This document shows positions 27,479 through 40,928 of a stretch of 64,000 bases of DNA, piece after piece; within the stretch, counting starts at the first letter, position 1, and each line of letters begins with the position of its first letter. The notes below the pieces were generated by a model. It was not told the origin of the DNA and searched no databases. It was given only the letters and a program-made list of their open reading frames with translations. The translations under genes were made by a program, and so were the position numbers. The DNA is taken from NCBI GenBank assembly GCA_950106755.1, contig OX467085.1:434001-498000 (forward strand), written 5' to 3'. The DNA is from Climacium dendroides. Taxonomy: Eukaryota; Streptophyta; Bryopsida; Hypnales; Climaciaceae.

Positions 27479-29014
27479 ACACCAAACCAATAAATTATAT
27501 CGATTTGACGTGGAAGCATGTCCGAAAACATAACACACAAGTTGAAAACCTTCAAAATAATTAGGATTCATAGAAAAATGAAGTTTAAGAGAACCCTGTT
27601 GATTCCCCACACTTCTTCAATTGAACTTGTTTTAAAAAAAAGACTCTAGAAATCATGTTGGATTTGATAGACACCAAACCAATAAATTATATCGATTTGA
27701 CGTGGAAGCATGTCCGAAAACATAACACACAAGTTGAAAACCTTCAAAATAACTAGGATTCATAGAAAAATGAAGTTTAAGAGAACCCTATTGCTTCCCC
27801 ACACTTCTTCAATTGAACTTCTTTTAAAAAAAAGACTCTAGAAATCATGTTGGATTTGATAGACACCAAACCAATAAATTATATCGATTTGACGTGGAAG
27901 CATGTCCGAAAACATAACACACAAGTTGAAAACCTTCAAAATAACTAGGATTCATAGAAAAATGAAGTTTAAGAGAACCCTGTTGATTCCCCACACTTCT
28001 TCAATTGAACTTGTTTTAAAAAAAAGACTCTAGAAATCATGTTGGATTTGATAGACACCAAACCAATAAATTATATCGATTTGACGTGGAAGCATGTCCG
28101 AAAACATAACACACAAGTTGAAAACCTTCAAAATAATTAGGATTCATAGAAAAATGACGTTTAAGAGAACCCTGTTGATTCCCCACACTTCTTCAATTGA
28201 ACTTGTTTTAAAAAAAAGACTCTAGAAATCATGTTGGATTTGATAGACACCAAACCAATAAATTATATCGATTTGACGTGGAAGCATGTCCGAAAACATA
28301 ACACACAAGTTGAAAACCTTCAAAATAATTAGGATTCATAGAGAAATGAAGTTTAAGAGAACCCTGTTGATTCCCCACACTTCTTCAATTGATCTTGTTT
28401 TCAAAAAAAGACTCTAGAAATCATGTTGGATTTGATAGACACCAAACCAATAAATTATATCGATTTGACGTGGAAGCATGTCCGAAAACATAACACACAA
28501 GTTGAAAACCTTCAAAATAATTAGGATTCATAGAAAAATGACGTTTAAGAGAACCCTGTTGATTCCCCACACTTCTTCAATTGAACTTGTTTTAAAAAAA
28601 AGACTCTAGAAATCATGTTGGATTTGATAGACACCAAACCAATAAATTATATCGATTTGACGTGGAAGCATGTCCGAAAACATAACACACAAGTTTAAAA
28701 CCTTCAAAATAATTAGGATTCATAGAGAAATGAAGTTTAAAAGAACCCTGTTGATTCCCCACACTTCTTCAATTGATCTTGCTTTAAAAAAAAGACTCTA
28801 GAAATCATGTTGGATTTGATAGACACCAAACCAATAAATTATATCGATTTGACGTGGAAGCATGTCCGAAAACATAACACACAAGTTGAAAACCTTCAAA
28901 ATAATTAGGATTCATAGAGAAATGACGTTTAAGAGAACCCTGTTGATTCCCCACACTTCTTCAATTGAACTTGCTTTAAAAAAAAGACTCTAGAAATCAT
29001 GTTGGATTTGATAG
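26135..29014 (+). repeat. 8-monomer spacing (1536 bp), seven monomers shared
   Basis: The seven monomers from 26135 to 27478 match those from 27671 to 29014 in order, at an offset of 1536 bp (8 x 192). Both runs go from a 'ttgcttcccc' monomer through 'gatcttgttttc' to the 'aagtttaaaacc' monomer (27157 and 28693), ending with 'gagaaatgacg'. The 'aagtttaaaacc' monomer is then used again at 29015, a further 384 bp on. This duplication overlaps the 24-monomer one, so the two must have happened in sequence. Confidence 0.85.
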
Positions 29015-29783
29015 ACACCAAACCAATAAATTATATCGATTTGACGTGGAAGCATGTCCGAAAACATAACACACAAGTTTAAAACCTTCAAAATAATTAG
29101 GATTCATAGAGAAATGAAGTTTAAAAGAACCCTGTTGATTCCCCACACTTCTTCAATTGATCTTGCTTTAAAAAAAAGACTCTAGAAATCATGTTGGATT
29201 TGATAGACACCAAGCCAATAAATTATATCGATTTGACGTGGAAGCATGTCCGAAAACATAACACACAAGTTGAAAACCTTCAAGATAACTAGGATTCATA
29301 GAAAAATGAAGTTTAAGAGAACCCTATTGATTCCCCACAGTTCTTCAATTGAACTTGTTTGAAAATAAAAGACTCTAGAAATCATGTTGGATTTGATAGA
29401 CACCAAACCAATAAATTATATCGATTTGACGTGGAAGCATGTCCGAAAACATAACACACAAGTTGAAAACCTTCAAAATAATTAGGATTCATAGAAAAAT
29501 GACGTTTAAGAGAACCCTGTTGATTCCCCACACTTCTTCAATTGAACTTGTTTTAAAAAAAAGACTCTAGAAATCATGTTGGATTTGATAGACACCAAAC
29601 CAATAAATTATATCGATTTGACGTGGAAGCATGTCCGAAAACATAACACACAAGTTGAAAACCTTCAAAATAACTAGGATTCATAGAAAAATGAAGTTTA
29701 AGAGAACCCTATTGATTCCCCACAGTTCTTCAATTGAACTTGTTTCAAAAAAAAGACTCTAGAAATCATGTTGGATTTGATAG

Positions 29784-32088
29784 ACACCAAACCAATAAAT
29801 TATATCGATTTGACGTGGAAGCATGTCCGAAAACATAACACACAAGTTGAAAACCTTCAAAATAATTAGGATTCATAGAAAAATGACGTTTAAGAGAACC
29901 CTGTTGATTCCCCACACTTCTTCAATTGAACTTGTTTTAAAAAAAAGACTCTAGAAATCATGTTGGATTTGATAGACACCAAACCAATAAATTATATCGA
30001 TTTGACGTGGAAGCATGTCCGAAAACATAACACACAAGTTGAAAACCTTCAAAATAACTAGGATTCATAGAAAAATGAAGTTTAAGAGAACCCTATTGAT
30101 TCCCCACAGTTCTTCAATTGAACTTGTTTGAAAATAAAAGACTCTAGAAATCATGTTGGATTTGATAGACACCAAACCAATAAATTATATCGATTTGACG
30201 TGGAACCATGTCCGAAAACATAACACACAAGTTGAAAACCTTCAAAATAATTAGGATTCATAGAGAAATGACGTTTAAGAGAACCCTGTTGATTCCCCAC
30301 ACTTCTTCAATTGAACTTGTTTTAAAAAAAAGACTCTAGAAATCATGTTGGATTTGATAGACACCAAACCAATAAATTATATCGATTTGACGTGGAAGCA
30401 TGTCCGAAAACATAACACACAAGTTTAAAACCTTCAAAATAATTAGGATTCATAGAGAAATGAAGTTTAAAAGAACCCTGTTGATTCCCCACACTTCTTC
30501 AATTGATCTTGCTTTAAAAAAAAGACTCTAGAAATCATGTTGGATTTGATAGACACCAAACCAATAAATTATATCGATTTGACGTGGAAGCATGTCCGAA
30601 AACATAACACACAAGTTGAAAACCTTCAAAATAATTAGGATTCATAGAAAAATGACGTTTAAGAGAACCCTGTTGATTCCCCACACTTCTTCAATTGAAC
30701 TTGTTTTAAAAAAAAGACTCTAGAAATCATGTTGGATTTGATAGACACCAAACCAATAAATTATATCGATTTGACGTGGAAGCATGTCCGAAAACATAAC
30801 ACACAAGTTGAAAACCTTCAAAATAACTAGGATTCATAGAAAAATGAAGTTTAAGAGAACCCTATTGCTTCCCCACACTTCTTCAATTGAACTTCTTTTA
30901 AAAAAAAGACTCTAGAAATCATGTTGGATTTGATAGACACCAAACCAATAAATTATATCGATTTGACGTGGAAGCATGTCCGAAAACATAACACACAAGT
31001 TGAAAACCTTCAAAATAACTAGGATTCATAGAAAAATGAAGTTTAAGAGAACCCTGTTGATTCCCCACACTTCTTCAATTGAACTTGTTTTAAAAAAAAG
31101 ACTCTAGAAATCATGTTGGATTTGATAGACACCAAACCAATAAATTATATCGATTTGACGTGGAAGCATGTCCGAAAACATAACACACAAGTTGAAAACC
31201 TTCAAAATAATTAGGATTCATAGAAAAATGACGTTTAAGAGAACCCTGTTGATTCCCCACACTTCTTCAATTGAACTTGTTTTAAAAAAAAGACTCTAGA
31301 AATCATGTTGGATTTGATAGACACCAAACCAATAAATTATATCGATTTGACGTGGAAGCATGTCCGAAAACATAACACACAAGTTGAAAACCTTCAAAAT
31401 AATTAGGATTCATAGAGAAATGAAGTTTAAGAGAACCCTGTTGATTCCCCACACTTCTTCAATTGATCTTGTTTTCAAAAAAAGACTCTAGAAATCATGT
31501 TGGATTTGATAGACACCAAACCAATAAATTATATCGATTTGACGTGGAAGCATGTCCGAAAACATAACACACAAGTTGAAAACCTTCAAAATAATTAGGA
31601 TTCATAGAAAAATGACGTTTAAGAGAACCCTGTTGATTCCCCACACTTCTTCAATTGAACTTGTTTTAAAAAAAAGACTCTAGAAATCATGTTGGATTTG
31701 ATAGACACCAAACCAATAAATTATATCGATTTGACGTGGAAGCATGTCCGAAAACATAACACACAAGTTTAAAACCTTCAAAATAATTAGGATTCATAGA
31801 GAAATGAAGTTTAAAAGAACCCTGTTGATTCCCCACACTTCTTCAATTGATCTTGCTTTAAAAAAAAGACTCTAGAAATCATGTTGGATTTGATAGACAC
31901 CAAACCAATAAATTATATCGATTTGACGTGGAAGCATGTCCGAAAACATAACACACAAGTTGAAAACCTTCAAAATAATTAGGATTCATAGAGAAATGAC
32001 GTTTAAGAGAACCCTGTTGATTCCCCACACTTCTTCAATTGAACTTGTTTTAAAAAAAAGACTCTAGAAATCATGTTGGATTTGATAG
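29784..32088 (+). repeat. 12-monomer segment, copy 2 of a 24-monomer spacing
   Basis: This is the partner of 25174-27478, displaced by 4610 bp. The marker 'aagtttaaaacc' lies at 30423 and 31767, exactly 4610 bp from its counterparts. The preceding monomer (29592, 'acagttc' with 'gtttcaaaa') differs from the one before copy 1 (24982, 'gagaaatgaag' with 'gatcttgttttc'), and the following monomers (27479 and 32089) also differ. Confidence 0.88.
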
Positions 32089-32857
32089 ACACCAAACCAA
32101 TAAATTATATCGATTTGACGTGGAAGCATGTCCGAAAACATAACACACAAGTTGAAAACCTTCAAAATAACTAGGATTCATAGAAAAATGAAGTTTAAGA
32201 GAACCCTATTGATTCCCCACAGTTCTTCAATTGAACTTGTTTGAAAATAAAAGACTCTAGAAATCATGTTGGATTTGATAGACACCAAACCAATAAATTA
32301 TATCGATTTGACGTGGAAGCATGTCCGAAAACATAACACACAAGTTGAAAACCTTCAAAATAATTAGGATTCATAGAGAAATGACGTTTAAGAGAACCCT
32401 GTTGATTCCCCACACTTCTTCAATTGAACTTGTTTTAAAAAAAAGACTCTAGAAATCATGTTGGATTTGATAGACACCAAACCAATAAATTATATCGATT
32501 TGACGTGGAAGCATGTCCGAAAACATAACACACAAGTTGAAAACCTTCAAAATAACTAGGATTCATAGAAAAATGAAGTTTAAGAGAACCCTATTGCTTC
32601 CCCACACTTCTTCAATTGAACTTCTTTTAAAAAAAAGACTCTAGAAATCATGTTGGATTTGATAGACACCAAACCAATAAATTATATCGATTTGACGTGG
32701 AAGCATGTCCGAAAACATAACACACAAGTTGAAAACCTTCAAAATAACTAGGATTCATAGAAAAATGAAGTTTAAGAGAACCCTATTGATTCCCCACAGT
32801 TCTTCAATTGAACTTGTTTCAAAAAAAAGACTCTAGAAATCATGTTGGATTTGATAG
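32089..32857 (+). repeat. Four ordinary satellite monomers between HOR blocks
   Basis: The monomers at 32089, 32282, 32474 and 32666 carry, in order: 'acagttc' with 'gtttgaaaat'; 'gagaaatgacg'; 'ttgcttcccc' with 'cttctttt'; and 'acagttc' with 'gtttcaaaa'. Each haplotype is common elsewhere. No duplication boundary was seen inside this stretch. Confidence 0.75.
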
Positions 32858-34587
32858 ACACCAAACCAATAAATTATATCGATTTGACGTGGAAGCATGT
32901 CCGAAAACATAACACACAAGTTGAAAACCTTCAAAATAATTAGGATTCATAGAAAAATGAAGTTTAAGAGAACCCTATTGATTCCCCACAGTTCTTCAAT
33001 TGATCTTGTTTCAAAATAAAAGACTCTAGAAATCATGTTGGATTTGATAGACACCAAGCCAATAAATTATATCCATTTGACGTGGAAGCATGTCCGAAAA
33101 CATAACACACAAGTTGAAAACCTTCAAAATAATTAGGATTCATAGAGAAATGAAGTTTAAGAGAACCCTGTTGATTCCCCACACTTCTTCAATTGACCTT
33201 GTTTCAAAAAAAAGACTCTAGAAATCATGTTGGATTTGATAGACACCAAACCAATAAATTATATCGATTTGACGTGGAAGCATGTCCGAAAACATAACAC
33301 ACAAGTTGCAAACCTTCAAAATAATTAGGATTCATAGAAAAATGACGTTTAAGAGAACCCTATTGATTCCCCACACTTCTTCAATTGAACTTCTTTTAAA
33401 AAAAAGACTCTAGAAATCATGTTGGATTTGGTAGACACCAAACCAATAAATTATATCGATTTGACGTGGAAGCATGTTCGAAAACATAACACACAAGTTG
33501 CAAACCTTCAAAATAACTAGGATTCATAGAAAAATGAAGTTTAAGAGAACCCTGTTGATTCCCCACACTTCTTCAATTGAACTTGTTTTAAAAAAAAGAC
33601 TCTAGAAATCATGTTGGATTTGATAGACACCAAACCAATAAATTATATCGATTTGACGTGGAAGCATGTTCGAAAACATAACACACAAGTTGAAAACCTT
33701 CAAAATAACTAGGATTCATAGAAAAATGAAGTTTAAGAGAACCCTATTGATTCCCCACAGTTCTTCAATTGAACTTGTTTCAAAAAAAAGACTCTAGAAA
33801 TCATGTTGGATTTGATAGACACCAAACCAATAAATTATATCGATTTGACGTGGAAGCATGTCCGAAAACATAACACACAAGTTGAAAACCTTCAAAATAA
33901 TTAGGATTCATAGAAAAATGAAGTTTAAGAGAACCCTATTGATTCCCCACAGTTCTTCAATTGATCTTGTTTCAAAATAAAAGACTCTAGAAATCATGTT
34001 GGATTTGATAGACACCAAGCCAATAAATTATATCCATTTGACGTGGAAGCATGTCCGAAAACATAACACACAAGTTGAAAACCTTCAAAATAATTAGGAT
34101 TCATAGAGAAATGAAGTTTAAGAGAACCCTGTTGATTCCCCACACTTCTTCAATTGATCTTGTTTCAAAAAAAAGACTCTAGAAATCATGTTGGATTTGA
34201 TAGACACCAAACCAATAAATTATATCGATTTGACGTGGAAGCATGTCCGAAAACATAACACACAAGTTGCAAACCTTCAAAATAATTAGGATTCATAGAA
34301 AAATGACGTTTAAGAGAACCCTATTGATTCCCCACACTTCTTCAATTGAACTTCTTTTAAAAAAAAGACTCTAGAAATCATGTTGGATTTGGTAGACACC
34401 AAACCAATAAATTATATCGATTTGACGTGGAAGCATGTTCGAAAACATAACACACAAGTTGCAAACCTTCAAAATAACTAGGATTCATAGAAAAATGAAG
34501 TTTAAGAGAACCCTGTTGATTCCCCACACTTCTTCAATTGAACTTGTTTTAAAAAAAAGACTCTAGAAATCATGTTGGATTTGATAG
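32858..34587 (+). repeat. 5-monomer HOR of 961 bp, nearly two copies
   Basis: Monomers 32858-33626 match 33819-34587 at an offset of 961 bp. The marker monomers at 33051 and 34012 both begin 'acaccaagcc' (site 8 G) and both have 'atccat' in place of ATCGAT. In each copy they are followed by a 'tgacgttt' monomer ending in 'tttggtag' and then a 'gttcg' monomer. The copies differ near 33190, where 'gaccttg' stands against 'gatcttg'. The 'gttcg' haplotypes belong mainly to the first 9 kb of the window, so this block looks like a remote relative of that region. Confidence 0.87.
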
Positions 34588-36893
34588 ACACCAAACCAAT
34601 AAATTATATCGATTTGACGTGGAAGCATGTCCGAAAACATAACACACAAGTTGAAAACCTTCAAAATAATTAGGATTCATAGAAAAATGACGTTTAAGAG
34701 AACCCTGTTGATTCCCCACACTTCTTCAATTGAACTTGTTTTAAAAAAAAGACTCTAGAAATCATGTTGGATTTGATAGACACCAAAGCAATAAATTATA
34801 TCGATTTGACGTGGAAGCATGTCCGAAAACATAACACACAAGTTGAAAACCTTCAAAATAATTAGGATTCATAGAGAAATGAAGTTTAAAAGAACCCTGT
34901 TGATTCCCCACACTTCTTCAATTGATCTTGCTTTCAAAAAAAGACTCTAGAAATCATGTTGGATTTGATAGACACCAAACCAATAAATTATATCGATTTG
35001 ACGTGGAAGCATGTCCGAAAACATAACACACAAGTTGAAAACCTTCAAAATAATTAGGATTCATAGAAAAATGACGTTTAAGAGAACCCTGTTGATTCCC
35101 CACACTTCTTCAATTGAACTTGTTTTAAGAAAAAGACTCTAGAAATCATGTTGGATTTGATAGACACCAAACCAATAAATTATATCGATTTGACGTGGAA
35201 GCATGTCCGAAAACATAACACACAAGTTGAAAACCTTCAAAATAATTAGGATTCATAGAAAAATGAAGTTTAAGAGAACCCTGTTGATTCCCCACACTTC
35301 TTCAATTGAACTTGTTTTAAGAAAAAGACTCTAGAAATCATGTTGGATTTGATAGACACCAAACCAATAAATTATATCGATTTGACGTGGAAGCATGTCC
35401 GAAAACATAACACACAAGTTGAAAACCTTCAAAATAATTAGGATTCATAGAAAAATGAAGTTTAAGAGAACCCTATTGATTCCCCACAGTTCTTCAATTG
35501 ATCTTGTTTCAAAATAAAAGACTCTAGAAATCATGTTGGATTTGATAGACACCAAGCCAATAAATTATATCGATTTGACGTGGAAGCATGTCCGAAAACA
35601 TAACACACAAGTTGCAAACCTTCAAAATAATTAGGATTCATAGAAAAATGAAGTTTAAGAGAACCCTGTTGATTCCCCACACTTCTTCAATTGAACTTGT
35701 TTTAAAAAAAAGACTCTAGAAATCATGTTGGATTTGATAGACACCAAAGCAATAAATTATATCGATTTTACATGGAAGCATGTCCGAAAACATAACACAC
35801 AAGTTGAAAACCTTCAAAATAATTAGGATTCATAGAGAAATGAAGTTTAAAAGAACCCTGTTGATTCCCCACACTTCTTCAATTGATCTTGCTTTCAAAA
35901 AAAGACTCTAGAAATCATGTTGGATTTGATAGACACCAAACCAATAAATTATATCGATTTGACGTGGAAGCATGTCCGAAAACATAACACACAAGTTGAA
36001 AACCTTCAAAATAATTAGGATTCATAGAAAAATGACGTTTAAGAGAACCCTGTTGATTCCCCACACTTCTTCAATTGAACTTGTTTTAAGAAAAAGACTC
36101 TAGAAATCATGTTGGATTTGATAGACACCAAACCAATAAATTATATCGATTTGACGTGGAAGCATGTCCGAAAACATAACACACAAGTTGAAAACCTTCA
36201 AAATAATTAGGATTCATAGAAAAATGAAGTTTAAGAGAACCCTCTTGATTCCCCACAGTTCTTCAATTGATCTTGTTTCAAAATAAAAGACTCTAGAAAT
36301 CATGTTGGATTTGATAGACACCAAGCCAATAAATTATATCGATTTGACGTGGAAGCATGTCCGAAAACATAACACACAAGTTGCAAACCTTCAAAATAAT
36401 TAGGATTCATAGAAAAATGAAGTTTAAGAGAACCCTGTTGATTCCCCACACTTCTTCAATTGAACTTGTTTTAAAAAAAAGACTCTAGAAATCATGTTGG
36501 ATTTGATAGACACCAAACCAATAAATTATATCGATTTGACGTGGAAGCATGTCCGAAAACATAACACACAAGTTGAAAACCTTCAAAATAATTAGGATTC
36601 ATAGAGAAATGAAGTTTAAAAGAACCCTGTTGATTCCCCACACTTCTTCAATTGATCTTGCTTTCAAAAAAAGACTCTAGAAATCATGTTGGATTTGATA
36701 GACACCAAACCAATAAATTATATCGATTTGACGTGGAAGCATGTCCGAAAACATAACACACAAGTTGCAAACCTTCAAAATAATTAGGATTCATAGAAAA
36801 ATGAAGTTTCAGAGAACCCTGTTGATTCCCCACACTTCTTCAATTGAACTTGTTTTAAAAAAAAGACTCTAGAAATCATGTTGGATTTGATAG
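34588..36893 (+). repeat. 4-monomer HOR of 769 bp with site-8 and site-9 markers
   Basis: From 35356 three monomers (35356-35932) are repeated at 36125-36701, an offset of 769 bp. The set is a 193-bp 'gatcttgtttcaaaataa' monomer, an 'acaccaagcc' monomer (35549 and 36318), and a 'tttaaaagaac' monomer with 'gatcttgctttc'. The third member at 35741 carries 'acaccaaagc' and the unusual 'gattttacatgg', while its partner at 36510 has the common sequence at both places. The fourth members (35933 and 36702) do not match. The leading part (34588-35355) has related monomers, including another 'acaccaaagc' copy at 34780. Confidence 0.82.
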
Positions 36894-37854
36894 ACACCAA
36901 ACCAATAAATTATATCGATTTGACGTGGAAGCATGTCCGAAAACATAACACACAAGTTGAAAACCTTCAAAATAATTAGGATTCATAGAAAAATGAAGTT
37001 TAAGGGAACCCTATTGATTCCCCACAGTTTTTCAATTGAACTTGTTTTAAAATAAAAGACTCTAGAAATCATGTTGGATTTGATAGACACCAAACCAATA
37101 AATTATATCGATTTGATGTGGAAACATGTCCGAAAACATAACACACAAGTTGCAAACCTTCAAAATAATTAGGATTCATAGAGAAATGACGTTTAAGAGA
37201 ACCCTGTTGATTCCCCACACTTCTTCAATTGAACTTGTTTTAAAAAAAAGACTCTAGAAATCATGTTGGATTTGATAGACACCAAACCAATAAATTATAT
37301 CGATTTGACGTGGAAGCATGTCCGAAAACATAACACACAAGTTGAAAACCTTCAAAATAACTAGGATTCATAGAAAAATGAAGTTTAAGAGAACCCTATT
37401 GATTCCCCACAGTTCTTCAATTGAACTTGTTTTAAAATAAAAGACTCTAGAAATCATGTTGGATTTGGTAGACACCAAACCAATAAATTATATCGATTTG
37501 ACGTGGAAGCATGTCCGAAAACATAACACACAAGTTGAAAACCTTCAAAATAACTAGGATTCATAGAAAAATGACGTTTAAGAGAACCCTATTGATTCCC
37601 CACACTTCTTCAATTGAACTTCTTTTAAAAAAAAGACTCTAGAAATCATGTTGGATTTGGTAGACACCAAACCAATAAATTATATCGATTTGACGTGGAA
37701 GCATGTTCGAAAATATAACACACAAGTTGCAAACCTTCAAAATAACTAGGATTCATAGAAAAATGAAGTTTAAGAGAACCCTATTGCTTCCCCACACTTC
37801 TTCAATTGATCTTGCTTTCAAAAAAAGACTCTAGAAATCATGTTGGATTTGATA
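36894..37854 (+). repeat. Mixed monomers with early right-arm markers
   Basis: Five monomers. The one at 36894 has 'taagggaacc' (site 112 G) and 'acagtttttc'. The next, at 37087, has 'gatgtggaaacatg' (sites 31 T and 38 A). Both markers are otherwise confined to the array beyond about 45 kb, so this is an isolated outpost of the right-hand family. A 'gttcg' monomer typical of the left end lies near 37705, giving left-type and right-type haplotypes within 1 kb. Confidence 0.78.
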
Positions 37855-40800
37855 GACACCAAACCAATAAATTATATCGATTTGACGTGGAAGCATGTCC
37901 GAAAACATAACACACAAGTTGAAAACCTTCAAAATAATTAGGATTCATAGAGAAATGACGTTTAAAAGAACCCTGTTGATTCCCCACACTTCTTCAATTG
38001 AACTTGTTTTAAAAAAAAGACTCTAGAAATCATGTTGGATTTGATAGACACCAAACCAATAAATTATATCGATTTGACGTGGAAGCATGTCCGAAAACAT
38101 AACACACAAGTTGAAAACCTTCAAAATAATTAGGATTCATAGAAAAATGACGTTTAAGAGAACCCTGTTGATTCCCCACACTTCTTCAATTGAACTTGTT
38201 TTAAGAAAAAGACTCTAGAAATCATGTTGGATTTGATAGACACCAAACCAATAAATTATATCGATTTGACGTGGAAGCATGTCCGAAAACATAACACACA
38301 AGTTGAAAACCTTCAAAATAACTAGGATTCATAGAAAAATGAAGTTTAAGAGAACCCTATTGATTCCCCACACTTCTTCAATTGAACTTCTTTTAAAAAA
38401 AAGACTCTAGAAATCATGTTGGATTTGATAGACACCAAACCAATAAATTATATCGATTTGACGTGGAAGCATGTCCGAAAACATAACACACAAGTTGAAA
38501 ACCTTCAAAATAACTAGGATTCATAGAAAAATGAAGTTTAAGAGAACCCTATTGATTCCCCACAGTTCTTCAATTGAACTTGTTTTAAAATAAAAGACTC
38601 TAGAAATCATGTTGGATTTGATAGACACCAAACCAATAAATTATATCGATTTGACGTGGAAGCATGTACGAAAACATAACACACAAGTTGAAAACCTTCA
38701 AAATAATTAGGATTCATAGAAAAATGAAGTTTAAGAGAACCCTATTGATTCCCCACAGTTCTTCAATTGAACTTGTTTTAAAATAAAAGACTCTAGAAAT
38801 CATGTTGGATTTGATAGACACCAAACCAATAAATTATATCGATTTGACGTGGAAGCATGTCCGAAAACATAACACACAAGTTGAAAACCTTCAAAATAAT
38901 TAGGATTCATAGAGAAATGACGTTTAAGAGAACCCTGTTGAATCCCCACACTTCTTCAATTGAACTTGTTTTAAAAAAAAGACTCTAGAAATCATGTTGG
39001 ATTTGATAGACACCAAACCAATAAATTATATCGATTTGACGTGGAAGCATGTCCGAAAACATAACACACAAGTTGAAAACCTTCAAAATAATTAGGATTC
39101 ATAGAAAAATGACGTTTAAGAGAACCCTGTTGATTCCCCACACTTCTTCAATTGAACTTGTTTTAAGAAAAAGACTCTAGAAATCATGTTGGATTTGATA
39201 GACACCAAACCAATAAATTATATCGATTTGACGTGGAAGCATGTCCGAAAACATAACACACAAGTTGAAAACCTTCAAAATAACTAGGATTCATAGAAAA
39301 ATGAAGTTTAAGAGAACCCTATTGATTCCCCACACTTCTTCAATTGAACTTCTTTTAAAAAAAAGACTCTAGAAATCATGTTGGATTTGATAGACACCAA
39401 ACCAATAAATTATATCGATTTGACGTGGAAGCATGTCCGAAAACATAACACACAAGTTGAAAACCTTCAAAATAACTAGGATTCATAGAAAAATGAAGTT
39501 TAAGAGAACCCTATTGATTCCCCACAGTTCTTCAATTGAACTTGTTTCAAAAAAAAGACTCTAGAAATCATGTTGGATTTGATAGACACCAAACCAATAA
39601 ATTATATCGATTTGACGTGGAACCATGTCCGAAAACATAACACACAAGTTGAAAACCTTCAAAATAACTAGGATTCATAGAAAAATGAAGTTTAAGAGAA
39701 CCCTGTTGATTCCCCACACTTCTTCAATTGAACTTGTTTTAAAAAAAAGACTCTAGAAATCATGTTGGATTTGATAGACACCAAACCAATAAATTATATC
39801 GATTTGACGTGGAAGCATGTCCGAAAACATAACACACAAGTTGAAAACCTTCAAAATAATTAGGATTCATAGAAAAATGACGTTTAAGAGAACCCTATTG
39901 ATTCCCCACACTTCTTCAATTGAACTTGTTTTAAAAAAAAGACTCTAGAAATCATGTTGGATTTGGTAGACACCAAACCAATAAATTATATCGATTTGAC
40001 GTGGAAGCATGTTCGAAAACATAACACACAAGTTGAAAACCTTCAAAATAACTAGGATTCATAGAAAAATGAAGTTTAAGAGAACCCTATTGCTTCCCCA
40101 CACTTCTTCAATTGATCTTGCTTTCAAAAAAAGACTCTAGAAATCATGTTGGATTTGATAGACACCAAACCAATAAATTATATCGATTTGACGTGGAAGC
40201 ATGTCCGAAAACATAACACACAAGTTGAAAACCTTCAAAATAATTAGGATTCATAGAGAAATGACGTTTAAGAGAACCCTGTTGATTCCCCACACTTCTT
40301 CAATTGAACTTGTTTTAAAAAAAAGACTCTAGAAATCATGTTGGATTTGATAGACACCAAACCAATAAATTATATCGATTTGACGTGGAAGCATGTCCGA
40401 AAACATAACACACAAGTTGAAAACCTTCAAAATAATTAGGATTCATAGAAAAATGACGTTTAAGAGAACCCTGTTGATTCCCCACACTTCTTCAATTGAA
40501 CTTGTTTTAAGAAAAAGACTCTAGAAATCATGTTGGATTTGATAGACACCAAACCAATAAATTATATCGATTTGACGTGGAAGCATGTCCGAAAACATAA
40601 CACACAAGTTGAAAACCTTCAAAATAACTAGGATTCATAGAAAAATGAAGTTTAAGAGAACCCTCTTGCTTCCCCACACTTCTTCAATTGAACTTCTTTT
40701 AAAAAAAAGACTCTAGAAATCATGTTGGATTTGATAGACACCAAACCAATAAATTATATCGATTTGACGTGGAAGCATGTCCGAAAACATAACACACAAG

Positions 40801-40928
40801 TTGAAAACCTTCAAAATAACTAGGATTCATAGAAAAATGAAGTTTAAGAGAACCCTATTGATTCCCCACAGTTCTTCAATTGAACTTGTTTCAAAAAAAA
40901 GACTCTAGAAATCATGTTGGATTTGATA
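37855..40928 (+). repeat. 5-monomer and 7-monomer spacings sharing 'ttaagaaaaag'
   Basis: The marker 'ttaagaaaaag' lies at 38201, 39163 and 40507, spacings of 962 and 1344 bp. Three monomers at 37855-38430 match 38817-39392 (5-mer step). Monomers at 38817-39584 correspond to 40161-40928 (7-mer step), in the order 'gagaaatgacg', 'ttaagaaaaag', 'cttctttt', 'gtttcaaaa'. A gtacg monomer near 38666 repeats the rare marker seen near 236, 2351 and 8313. Noted differences are 'ttgaatcccc' near 38940 and 'ccctcttgc' near 40660. Confidence 0.78.
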
